Shown here: positions 1 to 7,947 of the stretch, piece after piece
Layout: the number at the start of each line of letters is the position of its first letter
Position numbering within the stretch: the first letter of the stretch is position 1
Source of the DNA: an uncultured Muribaculum sp.
Lineage (GTDB): Bacteria > Bacteroidota > Bacteroidia > Bacteroidales > Muribaculaceae
NCBI GenBank assembly: GCA_947573015.1
Contig: CANPDS010000024.1
Span: forward strand, 1-14,810
Direction: 5' to 3'
Length of the DNA: 14,810 bases
Translations under genes and position numbers: made by a program
The notes under the pieces: model-generated
What the model was told of the DNA's origin: nothing
Databases searched by the model: none
What the model saw: the letters and a program-made list of their open reading frames with translations, nothing else

Positions 1-1500
1 GAACCGGCCGACACCGTTGACGAATTTGAAAGCAAAATCATACCACAGCAATCTGACAACAATACCACCGTATCAGAGTCCGACCTCTGGGCTCCAATCG
101 ATATGAGTGCATCAGGTGATGCTACCGATTATTCATCAACATCGTTATGGTATATATTCTTCGCGTGCTTCATCGGTGGCTTCCTTGCTCTTCTTACACC
201 TTGCGTATGGCCGATGATTCCGATGACTGTTAGTTTTTTCCTGAAAAAAGGCAAGAGCCGCTCACGAGCCATCGCCGACGCCATGACGTATGGGCTGTCA
301 ATTATAGTGATATACTTGTTGTTAGGTATTGTAGTGACGGTAATATGGGGGCCAACCAAGCTCAATGAGCTTGCCACAAGCGCCGTGTGCAACATCATAT
401 TTTTTGTTCTCCTGATAATATTCGCAATAAGTTTCTTCGGAGCATTCGATATTAAACTCCCCTCCAAATGGGCCAACAAAATGGATGCATCAGCCGAAAA
501 TACCACCGGACTGCTCAGCATCTTCTTCATGGCATTCACCCTTACCCTTGTAAGTTTCTCATGCACTGGCCCGATCATAGGCACTCTTCTTGTAGAGGCA
601 GCAAGCACAGGTGATAAATTCGGACCGGCTGTAGGCATGGGAGGGTTCGCCCTTGCCCTCGCCATTCCATTCTGCTTGTTCGCCATGTTCCCGTCATGGC
701 TACAGAGCGCACCAAAATCAGGCAGCTGGATGAACACTGTAAAGGTCGTGCTCGGATTTCTCGAGCTCGCATTATCGCTGAAATTCCTCTCCGTCGCTGA
801 TCTGGCCTACGGATGGCATATACTTGACCGCGAGGTATTCCTGTCGCTGTGGATTGTGATTTTCGGACTGCTCGGAGCATACCTGCTCGGAACATTCAAC
901 TTCTCACACTATGGACCGGCCGACAGGTCGATAAGTACCGTACGCTTTTTTCTGGCCATTGCATCACTATCATTCACAGTATATCTGATTCCGGGACTTT
1001 GGGGTGCGCCACTGAAAGGAGCAAGCGCATTTGTCCCCCCACTCTACACACAGGACCTTAACCTGTATGGTGACGGATTCAAAGAATATTCCGACTATGA
1101 TGAAGGCATGGCAGCCGCACGCAGTGAAGGCAAGCCTGTGCTACTCGACTTCTCCGGCTACGGATGTGTAAACTGCCGAAAAATGGAGGGAGCTGTACTT
1201 GACCAACCGGAGGTAAAGGCCATGATCGACAACAATTTTGTAGTAATCAAACTCATGGTTGATGAAAAGCGTGAGCTTCCTGAGCCGATTTATGTTGAAG
1301 AGAATGGCAAACAATTACGTCTCGACACCTATGGCGAACGTTGGAGTTATCTACAACGATATAAATTCCAAGCCAATGCCCAGCCTTACTATGTAATCCT
1401 GAATGACCGTGGAGAACTTCTTTCCGGGCCATACGCCTACGACGAAAGCATTCCGAAATTCACCTCATTCCTTGAAAAAGGGATCAACGCTGCAAGGTAA
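1..1500 (+). CDS. dsbD: Thiol:disulfide interchange protein DsbD-like (5' end outside window)
   Basis: The reading frame is open from base 1 to the stop at 1498-1500, so the ATG at 103 is probably internal and the N-terminal periplasmic domain lies largely outside the window. The visible 499 residues have two parts. First is a membrane domain of about eight hydrophobic segments (nt ~145-1010) carrying the paired DsbD/CcdA cysteines in TPCVWPMIP (Cys codon 202-204) and FSCTGPIIG (Cys codon 562-564). Second is a C-terminal thioredoxin-like domain (nt ~1080-1500) with the redox motif GCVNCRKME (Cys codons 1165-1167 and 1174-1176). In this family electrons pass from cytoplasmic thioredoxin through the membrane cysteines to the periplasmic CxxC, supplying reductant to envelope proteins. 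All the core cysteines expected in the visible part are present. The family call is firm; the exact periplasmic partners cannot be read from sequence. Confidence 0.9.
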   Translation, partial: EPADTVDEFESKIIPQQSDNNTTVSESDLWAPIDMSASGDATDYSSTSLWYIFFACFIGGFLALLTPCVWPMIPMTVSFFLKKGKSRSRAIADAMTYGLSIIVIYLLLGIVVTVIWGPTKLNELATSAVCNIIFFVLLIIFAISFFGAFDIKLPSKWANKMDASAENTTGLLSIFFMAFTLTLVSFSCTGPIIGTLLVEAASTGDKFGPAVGMGGFALALAIPFCLFAMFPSWLQSAPKSGSWMNTVKVVLGFLELALSLKFLSVADLAYGWHILDREVFLSLWIVIFGLLGAYLLGTFNFSHYGPADRSISTVRFFLAIASLSFTVYLIPGLWGAPLKGASAFVPPLYTQDLNLYGDGFKEYSDYDEGMAAARSEGKPVLLDFSGYGCVNCRKMEGAVLDQPEVKAMIDNNFVVIKLMVDEKRELPEPIYVEENGKQLRLDTYGERWSYLQRYKFQANAQPYYVILNDRGELLSGPYAYDESIPKFTSFLEKGINAAR

Positions 1501-1521
1501 CGACACCAACAAATATTATAG

Positions 1522-1567
1522 AAAAACTGACACCGAGATATTATGTAAAATCTCGGTGTCAGTTTTT
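1522..1567. terminator. Bidirectional intrinsic terminator between convergent genes
   Basis: A perfect 18-bp inverted repeat (1522-1539 with 1550-1567) encloses a 10-nt loop. The stem begins with five A and ends with five T, so it reads as a hairpin followed by a U-tract on either strand. It lies 22 bp after the dsbD-like stop and 19 bp beyond the MmcQ/YjbR stop, where a shared terminator for two convergent units is expected. Confidence 0.9.
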
Positions 1568-1586
1568 ATTTCAGAATATTGACAAT

Positions 1587-1952
1587 TCAATACACCGTAG
1601 AAAGTAATGGATTCTCATACACCACACGCCGTGGCAGCTTCTTCACCACCTCGGCATAACTGTGGCGCACAAGCGAAATTATCAATTCATCCGAAAGACT
1701 GCCACACAATGATATCTGATTCCAATATTTCTTGTTCCAATGCCATGCCGGAACAATCTCACTATAGCGGTCACGAAGTTCGATGGCATAATCAGAATCA
1801 CATTTTACCACAAAATAATCAGGCATCTCCAAGCCAATACAAGCGAAAATCTTCCCATATACGCGCAGTATCAGATATTCATCGCCGAATGGCATATCCT
1901 CCGAAGTATATGGAAGCGACAGACAGTAATTGCGAATAGTCTCTATATCCAT
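1587..1952 (-). CDS. MmcQ/YjbR family protein
   Basis: This 121-residue protein matches the small MmcQ/YjbR family (CyaY-like, sometimes called DNA-binding) in length and motifs. It opens with a helix (MDIETIRNYCLSLP), followed by the family's acidic/aromatic stretch (SEDMPFGDEY) and a KIFACIGLE strand. Near the middle is the diagnostic HWNKKYWNQ segment (residues ~71-79), then a helix ending in KKLPRRV. The start is the ATG at 1952, preceded by an AT-rich stretch with no Shine-Dalgarno, normal for Bacteroidetes. It begins 35 bp after the stop of the upstream fusion gene on the same strand, so the two are probably co-transcribed and end at the 1522-1567 hairpin. The biochemical role of the family is not settled, and the neighbour does not resolve it. 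Confidence 0.85.
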   Translation of the reverse strand: MDIETIRNYCLSLPYTSEDMPFGDEYLILRVYGKIFACIGLEMPDYFVVKCDSDYAIELRDRYSEIVPAWHWNKKYWNQISLCGSLSDELIISLVRHSYAEVVKKLPRRVVYENPLLSTVY

Positions 1953-1987
1953 AATCCACTTTTTATTTATAAAATAATTTTCATGAC

Positions 1988-3298
1988 TTACTTATTCTTA
2001 TAAAGGGATATTACCGTAGAGCATATATCATCCGCCGAAACTTTCGATGTATCAAACACTGCATGATAATTGCGGATATCCTCCCACCGTTTGCCTGTAT
2101 AATATGAATAATGCGCCCTACGTGCCGCATTCTGCGCCTCGACATATGATGACGCCTTTTCAGGAGAAACGCCATAATGATCTATCGCCCTGCGCACTTT
2201 ATATTCCTGTGATGCATGTAAATATATATGTATGCAGTTTGGGCGATCACGTAGCACAAAGTCTGAACAACGTCCAACTATCACACATGATCCTTCCGAA
2301 GCAAGCCTACGTATCACACGGCTCTGTGCCACAAAAAGAGCATCTTTTGTGGATAAGCTGCGCTCCATTGGCACAGAAAAATCCTGAGTTATCATTTCAT
2401 AAAGCAAAGGATGCGGCAAACGTTGGTCATACTCGCGCACAGTCGATTCACTGAACCCCGACTCCCGGGCTACCATCTCCATCATAGAGCTATCGCAAAA
2501 AGGTATTCCCAACGCATCAGCAATCATACGACCTATATCATGGCCTCCACTACCATATTGACGGGCTATGGTAATAACTGTGCCATGCGAGGCAGCCCCA
2601 GGCGCCGCAACCGCTTGTTCAGTGTCAGAATTCCCACATTCCCATCTCTCTACCCATTTCATCCGGGGCATTATAAGCCGCACAAGCGGACCGGTAAGTA
2701 ATGCCGCCACCAATGTGCCCTCGCGTACTCCATCAACACGCCCGGCCAATATCCAGGAGCATCCTATGGCAATTATCACAAGCGATACATCAAACATTAT
2801 CTTCACTGAACCAAACTCTCGTCTGAAACGCCGCGATGCCACATGCACGAAATATTCTCCCGACACCATCGCCACATCAGCCAGCACTTCAAGTGATACG
2901 CCCAAGGCCATTGAAACACAACCCAGCAGGAGCGATACAAGCTTCATCCAATAAAAGTCAGGATGCCAAAATGAAAGCATCGACATGGTCAAATCGACAA
3001 ACAAGCCAAATACCACCGATACAGGCAATTGCATGAGCAGTTCTATTCTACAATCGCGGATTCCCTTGCGTCCGAGCATCAGCATCTGGCCTATCATGAG
3101 AAATATGTTCAGAATAAAAATAAACATTCCCATACTCAGAAACGCATTCAGACTCATTACATAGGGAATACTTGAAATCGGAGATGTACCCAACAACGAA
3201 CGCGTTATAAGACTGACACCAAGAGATATAAAGAATAGAGCTATTGTAAATACCACATACCTTCGCGTTAGCTCTGACTTACTACGGTTACTACTCAT
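1988..3298 (-). CDS. YczE/YitT-like membrane protein fused to cytidylate-kinase-like domain
   Basis: A two-domain protein of 436 residues. Residues ~12-215 form five or six membrane segments with the look of the YczE/YitT-type family (for example FFISLGVSLITRSLLGTSPI). A short Ala/Gly-rich linker leads to a cytosolic domain at ~238-436 of the cytidylate-kinase-like type: ITIARQYGSGGHDIG at the nucleotide-binding loop, CVIVGRCSDFVL in the middle, and the C-terminal tract ending YHAVFDTSKVSADDI. The loop has GSGGHD where true nucleoside monophosphate kinases have GKS/T, so the classical Walker A lysine is absent; as I recall this is usual for the family. I chose the ATG at 3298 because the longer version begins with GTG and the putative -7 box ends only 19 bp upstream of this ATG. 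Substrate and function are unknown; a membrane-tethered nucleotide-binding or sensing role is inference. Confidence 0.8.
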   Translation of the reverse strand: MSSNRSKSELTRRYVVFTIALFFISLGVSLITRSLLGTSPISSIPYVMSLNAFLSMGMFIFILNIFLMIGQMLMLGRKGIRDCRIELLMQLPVSVVFGLFVDLTMSMLSFWHPDFYWMKLVSLLLGCVSMALGVSLEVLADVAMVSGEYFVHVASRRFRREFGSVKIMFDVSLVIIAIGCSWILAGRVDGVREGTLVAALLTGPLVRLIMPRMKWVERWECGNSDTEQAVAAPGAASHGTVITIARQYGSGGHDIGRMIADALGIPFCDSSMMEMVARESGFSESTVREYDQRLPHPLLYEMITQDFSVPMERSLSTKDALFVAQSRVIRRLASEGSCVIVGRCSDFVLRDRPNCIHIYLHASQEYKVRRAIDHYGVSPEKASSYVEAQNAARRAHYSYYTGKRWEDIRNYHAVFDTSKVSADDICSTVISLYKNK

Positions 3299-3316
3299 TT
3301 CATTCACTTTTCATCA

Positions 3317-3324
3317 CAAAGTTA
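3317..3324 (-). promoter_or_regulatory. Bacteroidetes -7 box for the fusion gene
   Basis: The minus strand reads TAACTTTG (TAnnTTTG consensus) at 3324-3317, followed by TG. The predicted start of transcription near 3311 leaves only about 12 nt of leader before the ATG at 3298. No convincing -33 TTG is visible at the usual spacing, so strength is uncertain. Confidence 0.5.
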
Positions 3325-3420
3325 CAAAAAATTCCACTATGGATGCTGATAACTATTGCCACTCCACAGAAAGAATATCATAAGATCCGGTTGCATATAT
3401 ACTCCTATCAAGTTTTTTCG

Positions 3421-3428
3421 TACATTTG
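3421..3428 (+). promoter_or_regulatory. Bacteroidetes -7 box for the TPR gene
   Basis: TACATTTG followed by C matches the TAnnTTTG -7 consensus on the plus strand. The nearest upstream TTG (3391-3393) is 27 bp away, longer than the usual 19-21, so the -33 element is weak or absent. Transcription would start near 3434 and give a leader of about 125 nt ahead of the ATG at 3561. Confidence 0.5.
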
Positions 3429-3435
3429 CAATGCT

Positions 3436-3452
3436 ACGGCACGCAATGCCGT
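3436..3452 (+). other. 5' leader hairpin upstream of TPR gene
   Basis: ACGGCA-CGCAA-TGCCGT forms a perfect 6-bp stem with a 5-nt loop, right at the predicted 5' end of the TPR transcript. Further down the leader, GAACTGAT (3492-3499) can pair with ATCAGTTC (3543-3550), just before the start codon. The first hairpin could protect the 5' end of the mRNA; the second could affect start-codon access. Both roles are inference from pairing alone. Confidence 0.35.
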
Positions 3453-3560
3453 TATCCCCATATTGGAACTTATTTCAAAATGTTAAATCAAGAACTGATA
3501 TAAACCAAAACAATCCGGAAGGTTGATTTGCATTCAGTTTAAATCAGTTCATTTCAAATA

Positions 3561-6548
3561 ATGAAACGTAACTTTCTTATATTATCTCTGGCGACAACTC
3601 TCTCACTCTCCGCCCAAATCAATTCTCCGCAAGCCGATGGATGTCTGCTTCGGGGCATATCCCTTCTGCGCAACGATTTCACTCAAGGTGCGATCGACCA
3701 ACTCAACATGGCCGAACACGCGTCTCCATCACCATATATTGAGAGTGAAGCAGCATGGAATAAATCCATAGCAACCCTTTCTGAAGGAAAAATAGATCAG
3801 GCACGCACACTGATTGAAGAATTTATCGAGAAATATCCGGCAAACAGCCATACCATACATGCACGTATCGCTTTGGCCGACTGTGACTTTTACCAAGGCA
3901 ACTATACTAAGGCCCTTGCTACATATAGAGAAATAAATACTTCAGGTCCTGATCTTGCAAGTGCCGAAGATCTGATATACCGTCAGGCATATTGTGAAAT
4001 GATGCTCGGTCACATCCGTCAGGCAATGAGCGGTTTCGCCCAACTTGCTGCCTCTGAGAAATATGCCAACGCATCACGTTTCTATCAAGGCTATCTACAT
4101 TATACCCAGGGTGAATATGCAGAGGCAAAACATCTGTTTGACACAGTCAACCAATACACAGCCCCAGGCGATCAAGCCTCATATTACCTTACTCAGATAG
4201 CATTCCACGAAGGAGATTATGATCGGGCTATGTCAATGGCACGGCAAGCATTGTCCCACGACCCAAATTCACCAAACGCGCTAGAAATGATGCGTATCGC
4301 CGGCGAATCACTGTATCACATCGGTGAAACTTCCGAATCGGTAGAATATCTCAACCGATATCTTGAAGCAACACCTATAGATAATGCAGAGCCATCAGCT
4401 CTGTATATTATGGGTATCGATGCATATCAGCATGGCAATCTATCAGAAGCAGTCAGACTCCTAACCCCTGTGACTGCCTGCGAGAACGCTATCGGACAAT
4501 CTGCATACCTATATATCGGGCAGGCATCGCTCCAGGAAGGCAATAAGGATGCGGCACTGATGGCATTGGAAAAAGCATACCGCCTCGATTATGATCCGTC
4601 GGTAAGAGAAACAGCATTTTACAATTATGCAGTCACACGCATGGAAGGCGGCCGTGTGCCATTCGGTAGCTCGGTAGCCCTCATGGAAGATTTTCTACGT
4701 AGCTATCCAAATTCACGGTTTGCCCCACAGGTACAGGAGTACCTCATAACCGGCTACATGACCGACAACAACTACGAACAGGCTCTTGCATCAATCAACA
4801 ACATCACAAAGCCATCAGAACCAATACTGAGAGCAAAGCAACAGGTACTATATATACTTGGTTCGCGCGATCTGGCCGCTAACCGCACAGCTCAGGCACT
4901 CCAACGATTCCGCGAATCAAAATCGCTCGCATCCTACAATCCTTCGATGGGAGCAGAGACCGATCTCTGGATCGGCGACTGCCTGTACCGTCTTGGGAAA
5001 TATCAGGAGGCTGCCTCATCATTCAACAGCTATCTGCGCACAGCTCCAAAATCATCGCCCAACCGTATCATCGCTACATATGATCTGGCCTACACCCTAT
5101 TTGCACAACGTCGATACAACGAAGCACTCGGCTATTTCAAAAAAGTGACTTCAGCCACCGGTAGCATGTCACCGGATACGCGTATCGTAGCAGACGCATA
5201 CAACCGTATCGGCGACTGCTATTATTACGCCACCGACTTCAGCACAGCTGCCGTAAATTACGATAAGGCACTTGATGCCAACCCGGCTTCCGGCGACTAC
5301 GCACTGTTTCAGAAAGCTGTCATGCATGGGCTTACCAACAATCATCAAGCTAAAATAGATATGCTCGATCAGATGATGCGCACCTATCCCACTTCAGGAC
5401 TAATGCCATCAGCACTGCTCGAAAAGGCAGAGAGTATGCTGGCCCTCAACCATGCTGACGATGCCATCAACGTATACAGCACCCTTGTTGCCAAATACCC
5501 TGCAACATCACAAGGGCGCAACGGATACCTACAGATGGCAATCACGCAAATGTCGCTCGGTCGATCAGCCGAAGCTATCAAAACTTACAAAAAGGTAATT
5601 GCTTCTTATCCGACTTCGGAAGAAGCACGTGTAGCGTCAGATGACCTCAAACGCATACTTGCCGATGAAGGACGGCTCAATGAATACACCTCCTTTATAG
5701 CTACTGTGCCAAATGCGCCTAAGCTCGACACAACGGAAATTGATGAACTTACATATCAGGCCGCTGAAAAAGCATATCTCGCCTCAGGCGATATACGCCG
5801 CATGAAAGAATATGTAGAAAACTTCCCTAATGGACAACATACCGCGCAGTCACTCAGCTATCTTGCCACAGCAACATTTGAAAATGGCAATCACGATGAG
5901 GCACTGACTTACGCCACATCGCTTGTAAGCAGGTTCCCTCACTCAGAGTCGGCAGAAGAAGGTCTGGCCATAAAAGGGGAGATCGAGATGGAAATGGGTG
6001 AAGCGGAAAAGGCTCTGGCCACATTCCGCGCTCTTGAATCGAGTGCTTCAGGAGCACGCACAATACAGACCGCACGCATGGGTATAATGCGAGTGTCACG
6101 CGACCTTGGACGCCACTCCGATGTCATCAATGCGGCTGACGCACTACTGGCATCGTCGGCACTGTCTGCCGACCGACGCACAGAAGTGCTTTATTCACGT
6201 GCATATGCAATGGCTCAGTCAGGCAATACATCCCAGGCCTCTGCCGAATGGGAAAAGCTGGCATCCGATACAGGCGATCTCTACGGCGCTATGGCAGCGT
6301 ACCATCTGGGACAACAACAATTCGACTCCGGTAAATTATCACAGGCTCGCCGTACTGTAAATGCACTGATCGATAGCAATACCCCACATCAATACTGGCT
6401 CGCACGTGGCTACATACTCTTAAGTGATATCACTCGCAAAGAAGGTAAAACATTCGAGGCAAACGAATATCTCAAGAGTCTGCGCGACAACTATCCCGGA
6501 TCAGAAGCGGATATCTTCCAGATGATCGAAACACGCCTTAAAAAATAG
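3561..6548 (+). CDS. Secreted tetratricopeptide-repeat protein (995 aa)
   Basis: The protein begins with a clear export signal (MKRNFLILSLATTLSLSA, cut probably before QIN), with no lipobox cysteine, so it is likely soluble in the periplasm. Nearly all of the rest is tandem TPR helix pairs: recurrent 34-residue-like units with the small/aromatic spacing of the family, for example YTQGEYAEAKHLFD, YRLGKYQEAASSFNSYL and YNEALGYFKKV. No catalytic domain is seen. Proteins of this architecture, around 1000 residues long, occur in Bacteroidetes and are thought to be scaffolds; some resemble YbgF/CpoB or outer-membrane assembly TPR proteins in repeat type only. The ATG at 3561 is the only start that gives the signal peptide. 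A 41-bp gap to the aldo-keto reductase gene downstream suggests one mRNA. The partner and process are not identifiable from sequence. Confidence 0.85.
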   Translation: MKRNFLILSLATTLSLSAQINSPQADGCLLRGISLLRNDFTQGAIDQLNMAEHASPSPYIESEAAWNKSIATLSEGKIDQARTLIEEFIEKYPANSHTIHARIALADCDFYQGNYTKALATYREINTSGPDLASAEDLIYRQAYCEMMLGHIRQAMSGFAQLAASEKYANASRFYQGYLHYTQGEYAEAKHLFDTVNQYTAPGDQASYYLTQIAFHEGDYDRAMSMARQALSHDPNSPNALEMMRIAGESLYHIGETSESVEYLNRYLEATPIDNAEPSALYIMGIDAYQHGNLSEAVRLLTPVTACENAIGQSAYLYIGQASLQEGNKDAALMALEKAYRLDYDPSVRETAFYNYAVTRMEGGRVPFGSSVALMEDFLRSYPNSRFAPQVQEYLITGYMTDNNYEQALASINNITKPSEPILRAKQQVLYILGSRDLAANRTAQALQRFRESKSLASYNPSMGAETDLWIGDCLYRLGKYQEAASSFNSYLRTAPKSSPNRIIATYDLAYTLFAQRRYNEALGYFKKVTSATGSMSPDTRIVADAYNRIGDCYYYATDFSTAAVNYDKALDANPASGDYALFQKAVMHGLTNNHQAKIDMLDQMMRTYPTSGLMPSALLEKAESMLALNHADDAINVYSTLVAKYPATSQGRNGYLQMAITQMSLGRSAEAIKTYKKVIASYPTSEEARVASDDLKRILADEGRLNEYTSFIATVPNAPKLDTTEIDELTYQAAEKAYLASGDIRRMKEYVENFPNGQHTAQSLSYLATATFENGNHDEALTYATSLVSRFPHSESAEEGLAIKGEIEMEMGEAEKALATFRALESSASGARTIQTARMGIMRVSRDLGRHSDVINAADALLASSALSADRRTEVLYSRAYAMAQSGNTSQASAEWEKLASDTGDLYGAMAAYHLGQQQFDSGKLSQARRTVNALIDSNTPHQYWLARGYILLSDITRKEGKTFEANEYLKSLRDNYPGSEADIFQMIETRLKK

Positions 6549-6589
6549 CGGCATATAGACACTTATAATCCAGATTATTACAAACAATC

Positions 6590-7597
6590 ATGATCCCTCC
6601 AGCATACTCCCCGTCGGCCGAGCGTTATGCCGCAGACGGACATATGAACTATCGGCGCTCTGGCCGTAGCGGCATTCTCATTCCCGAGATATCACTCGGG
6701 TTATGGCACAATTTCGGTGCTACCGATCCGCTTGATCGCTCACGTGCCATCCTGCGATATGCCTTCGACCATGGAATCACTCATTTCGATCTGGCCAACA
6801 ACTATGGTCCGCCATATGGATCAGCAGAAACAACATTCGGAGAAATATTCCGCAGCGACTTCCGCCCATATCGCGATGAAATGCTCATCTCTACAAAAGC
6901 AGGCTACGATATGTGGCCCGGTCCTTACGGAAACTGGGGCTCACGTAAATATCTCATGGCATCGCTCGATCAAAGCCTGCGCCGTATGAATCTTGATTAT
7001 GTCGATATATTTTACATACACCGTTTCGATCCGGAGACTCCGATCGAAGAGACACTTCAGGCACTCGTGGACATAGTGCGCTCCGGGAAAGCATTATATA
7101 TAGGAATATCCCGCTGGCCACTTGACGCCTCGAAGAAAGCTTTTGATTATCTCGACCGGAGAGATGCACACTGCCTTATATTTCAGGACCGCCTTAACAT
7201 GATTGATCGCGCACCGGTGCAATCCGGAGTACTTGATGCCGTTGACCGCAACGGTGTGGGCTTCATCGCCTTCTCTCCGTTGGCGCAAGGGCTACTGACA
7301 AACAGGTATCTCCATGGCATTCCTGCCGATTCACGTGCTGCACAGGGCAGATTCCTAAAATCAGATACAATCACTCCCGATGTAATACGCCGCACACGTG
7401 AACTAAACGACATAGCATCATCACGCGGCCAATCGCTAGCACAGATGGCTATCTCTTGGGTGCTGTCCGACAAACGTGTAACTTCAGTTATTGCAGGATG
7501 CAGCTCAACCGAACAGCTATCCGATACAATCGCAGCAGTGCGCAACACCAAATTCTCGCAAGAAGAACTGGCACTCATCGACAACGCTATCGGATGA
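6590..7597 (+). CDS. gpr: Aldo/keto reductase, YghZ/Gpr-like (L-glyceraldehyde 3-phosphate reductase type)
   Basis: This 335-residue cytosolic TIM-barrel NADPH oxidoreductase resembles E. coli YghZ closely from end to end as I remember that sequence: ISLGLWHNFG, FDLANNYGPPYGSAE, STKAGYDMWPGPYG, SRKYLMASLDQSLRRM and FSPLAQGLLTNRYL GIP DSR all align. The catalytic tetrad is intact: Asp67, Tyr72, Lys103 and His144. Members of this subgroup reduce L-glyceraldehyde 3-phosphate and other aldehydes such as methylglyoxal. The start at 6590 is supported because YghZ also has a short ERY-containing N-terminal extension before the barrel. One oddity: YghZ has QPSYN in strand 7 whereas this protein has QDRLN, so the Tyr expected to stack on the nicotinamide ring is Leu202. 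It lies 41 bp after the TPR gene and is probably co-transcribed. Substrate assignment is by homology only. Confidence 0.88.
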   Translation: MIPPAYSPSAERYAADGHMNYRRSGRSGILIPEISLGLWHNFGATDPLDRSRAILRYAFDHGITHFDLANNYGPPYGSAETTFGEIFRSDFRPYRDEMLISTKAGYDMWPGPYGNWGSRKYLMASLDQSLRRMNLDYVDIFYIHRFDPETPIEETLQALVDIVRSGKALYIGISRWPLDASKKAFDYLDRRDAHCLIFQDRLNMIDRAPVQSGVLDAVDRNGVGFIAFSPLAQGLLTNRYLHGIPADSRAAQGRFLKSDTITPDVIRRTRELNDIASSRGQSLAQMAISWVLSDKRVTSVIAGCSSTEQLSDTIAAVRNTKFSQEELALIDNAIG

Positions 7598-7612
7598 TTA
7601 ATCAATAGACAC

Positions 7613-7638
7613 AAAAAAATCGTGAATGAATCACGATT
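7613..7638 (-). terminator. Intrinsic terminator of a minus-strand transcript
   Basis: AATCGTGA (7618-7625) pairs perfectly with TCACGATT (7631-7638) across a 5-nt loop. On the minus strand the stem is followed directly by a run of T (complement of A at 7613-7619), the textbook form. On the plus strand the hairpin is followed by CTCTGTGG, so it is a poor terminator for the aldo-keto reductase gene. It therefore implies transcription arriving from the right, where no ORF of 60 codons or more exists. Confidence 0.8.
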
Positions 7639-7650
7639 CTCTGTGGCTAT

Positions 7651-7687
7651 ATGATATCGACTGCAATATACATTCAGTCCATATCAT
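7651..7687 (-). repeat. 13-bp inverted repeat (one mismatch) near 3' end of the RNA
   Basis: Bases 7651-7663 pair with 7675-7687 (12 of 13 positions) around an 11-nt AT-rich loop. It stands 13 bp ahead of the terminator hairpin in the minus-strand transcript, and could form a tandem 3' structure with it. It might also serve as the weak 3' end of the plus-strand aldo-keto reductase mRNA. Confidence 0.55.
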
Positions 7688-7743
7688 TATAACACCTGAT
7701 TAGTTACTTGTGTGAGTGATGGAGAGATCTGCCTCTAAGATGT

Positions 7744-7809
7744 TTACTTATACATCTCGGCTGCATTCTCGAAATACCAACGGAATACTTTTTTAAAAAC
7801 CTGTAACAT
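7744..7809 (-). CDS. Possible 21-residue amphipathic peptide
   Basis: An ATG at 7809 opens a 21-codon frame ending in TAA at 7746-7744. It begins MLQVFKKVFRWYF and ends AAEMYK. Its pattern of basic, aromatic and acidic residues looks like a short amphipathic helix rather than random sequence. There is no Shine-Dalgarno, but that is normal in Bacteroidetes. The stop codon sits at the edge of a small hairpin (7739-7756). The opening M-x-x-F-basic pattern is loosely like the 39-codon ORF upstream in the same transcript. Evidence for translation is only compositional. Confidence 0.3.
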   Translation of the reverse strand: MLQVFKKVFRWYFENAAEMYK

Positions 7810-7833
7810 AATACTTGAATCGTTTTGCGAATC

Positions 7834-7869
7834 TTGCCTCCGGACCATACTATCCATGCCCGGAGGCAA
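7834..7869 (-). repeat. Perfect 10-bp GC-rich hairpin
   Basis: TTGCCTCCGG (7834-7843) pairs exactly with CCGGAGGCAA (7860-7869) around a 16-nt loop. It is flanked by GATTCA-type repeats in the minus-strand transcript that can add a short outer stem. It is the strongest internal structure in the candidate RNA and has no U-tract, so it is not a terminator. Confidence 0.65.
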
Positions 7870-7947
7870 TGTAGCATGAACCAAAATCCAAGATTCAGAG
7901 TTACACTTAATGTGTCAGACTGTTAAAATGGCGGCTGACCGCCTTAC

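Noticed and set aside
103..1500. Complete 465-residue DsbD starting at ATG 103
   Set aside because: The frame continues without a stop to base 1, and DsbD proteins have an N-terminal periplasmic domain, so the gene is more likely cut by the window edge.
3299..3307. GTG start at 3307 for the YczE-kinase fusion
   Set aside because: The ATG three codons later (3298) is a better start and leaves a reasonable leader after the -7 box.
6565..6578. ATAATC-CA-GATTAT palindrome between the TPR and reductase genes
   Set aside because: The 2-nt loop is too short for a stable RNA hairpin and it has no U-tract; a chance AT-rich palindrome is the simplest reading.
7704..7877. 57-codon minus-strand ORF starting MLHCLRAWIVWSGG
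   Set aside because: It runs through the 10-bp hairpin, is strongly basic with a random look, and overlaps the better 21-codon frame. I judge it a chance frame in a structured RNA.
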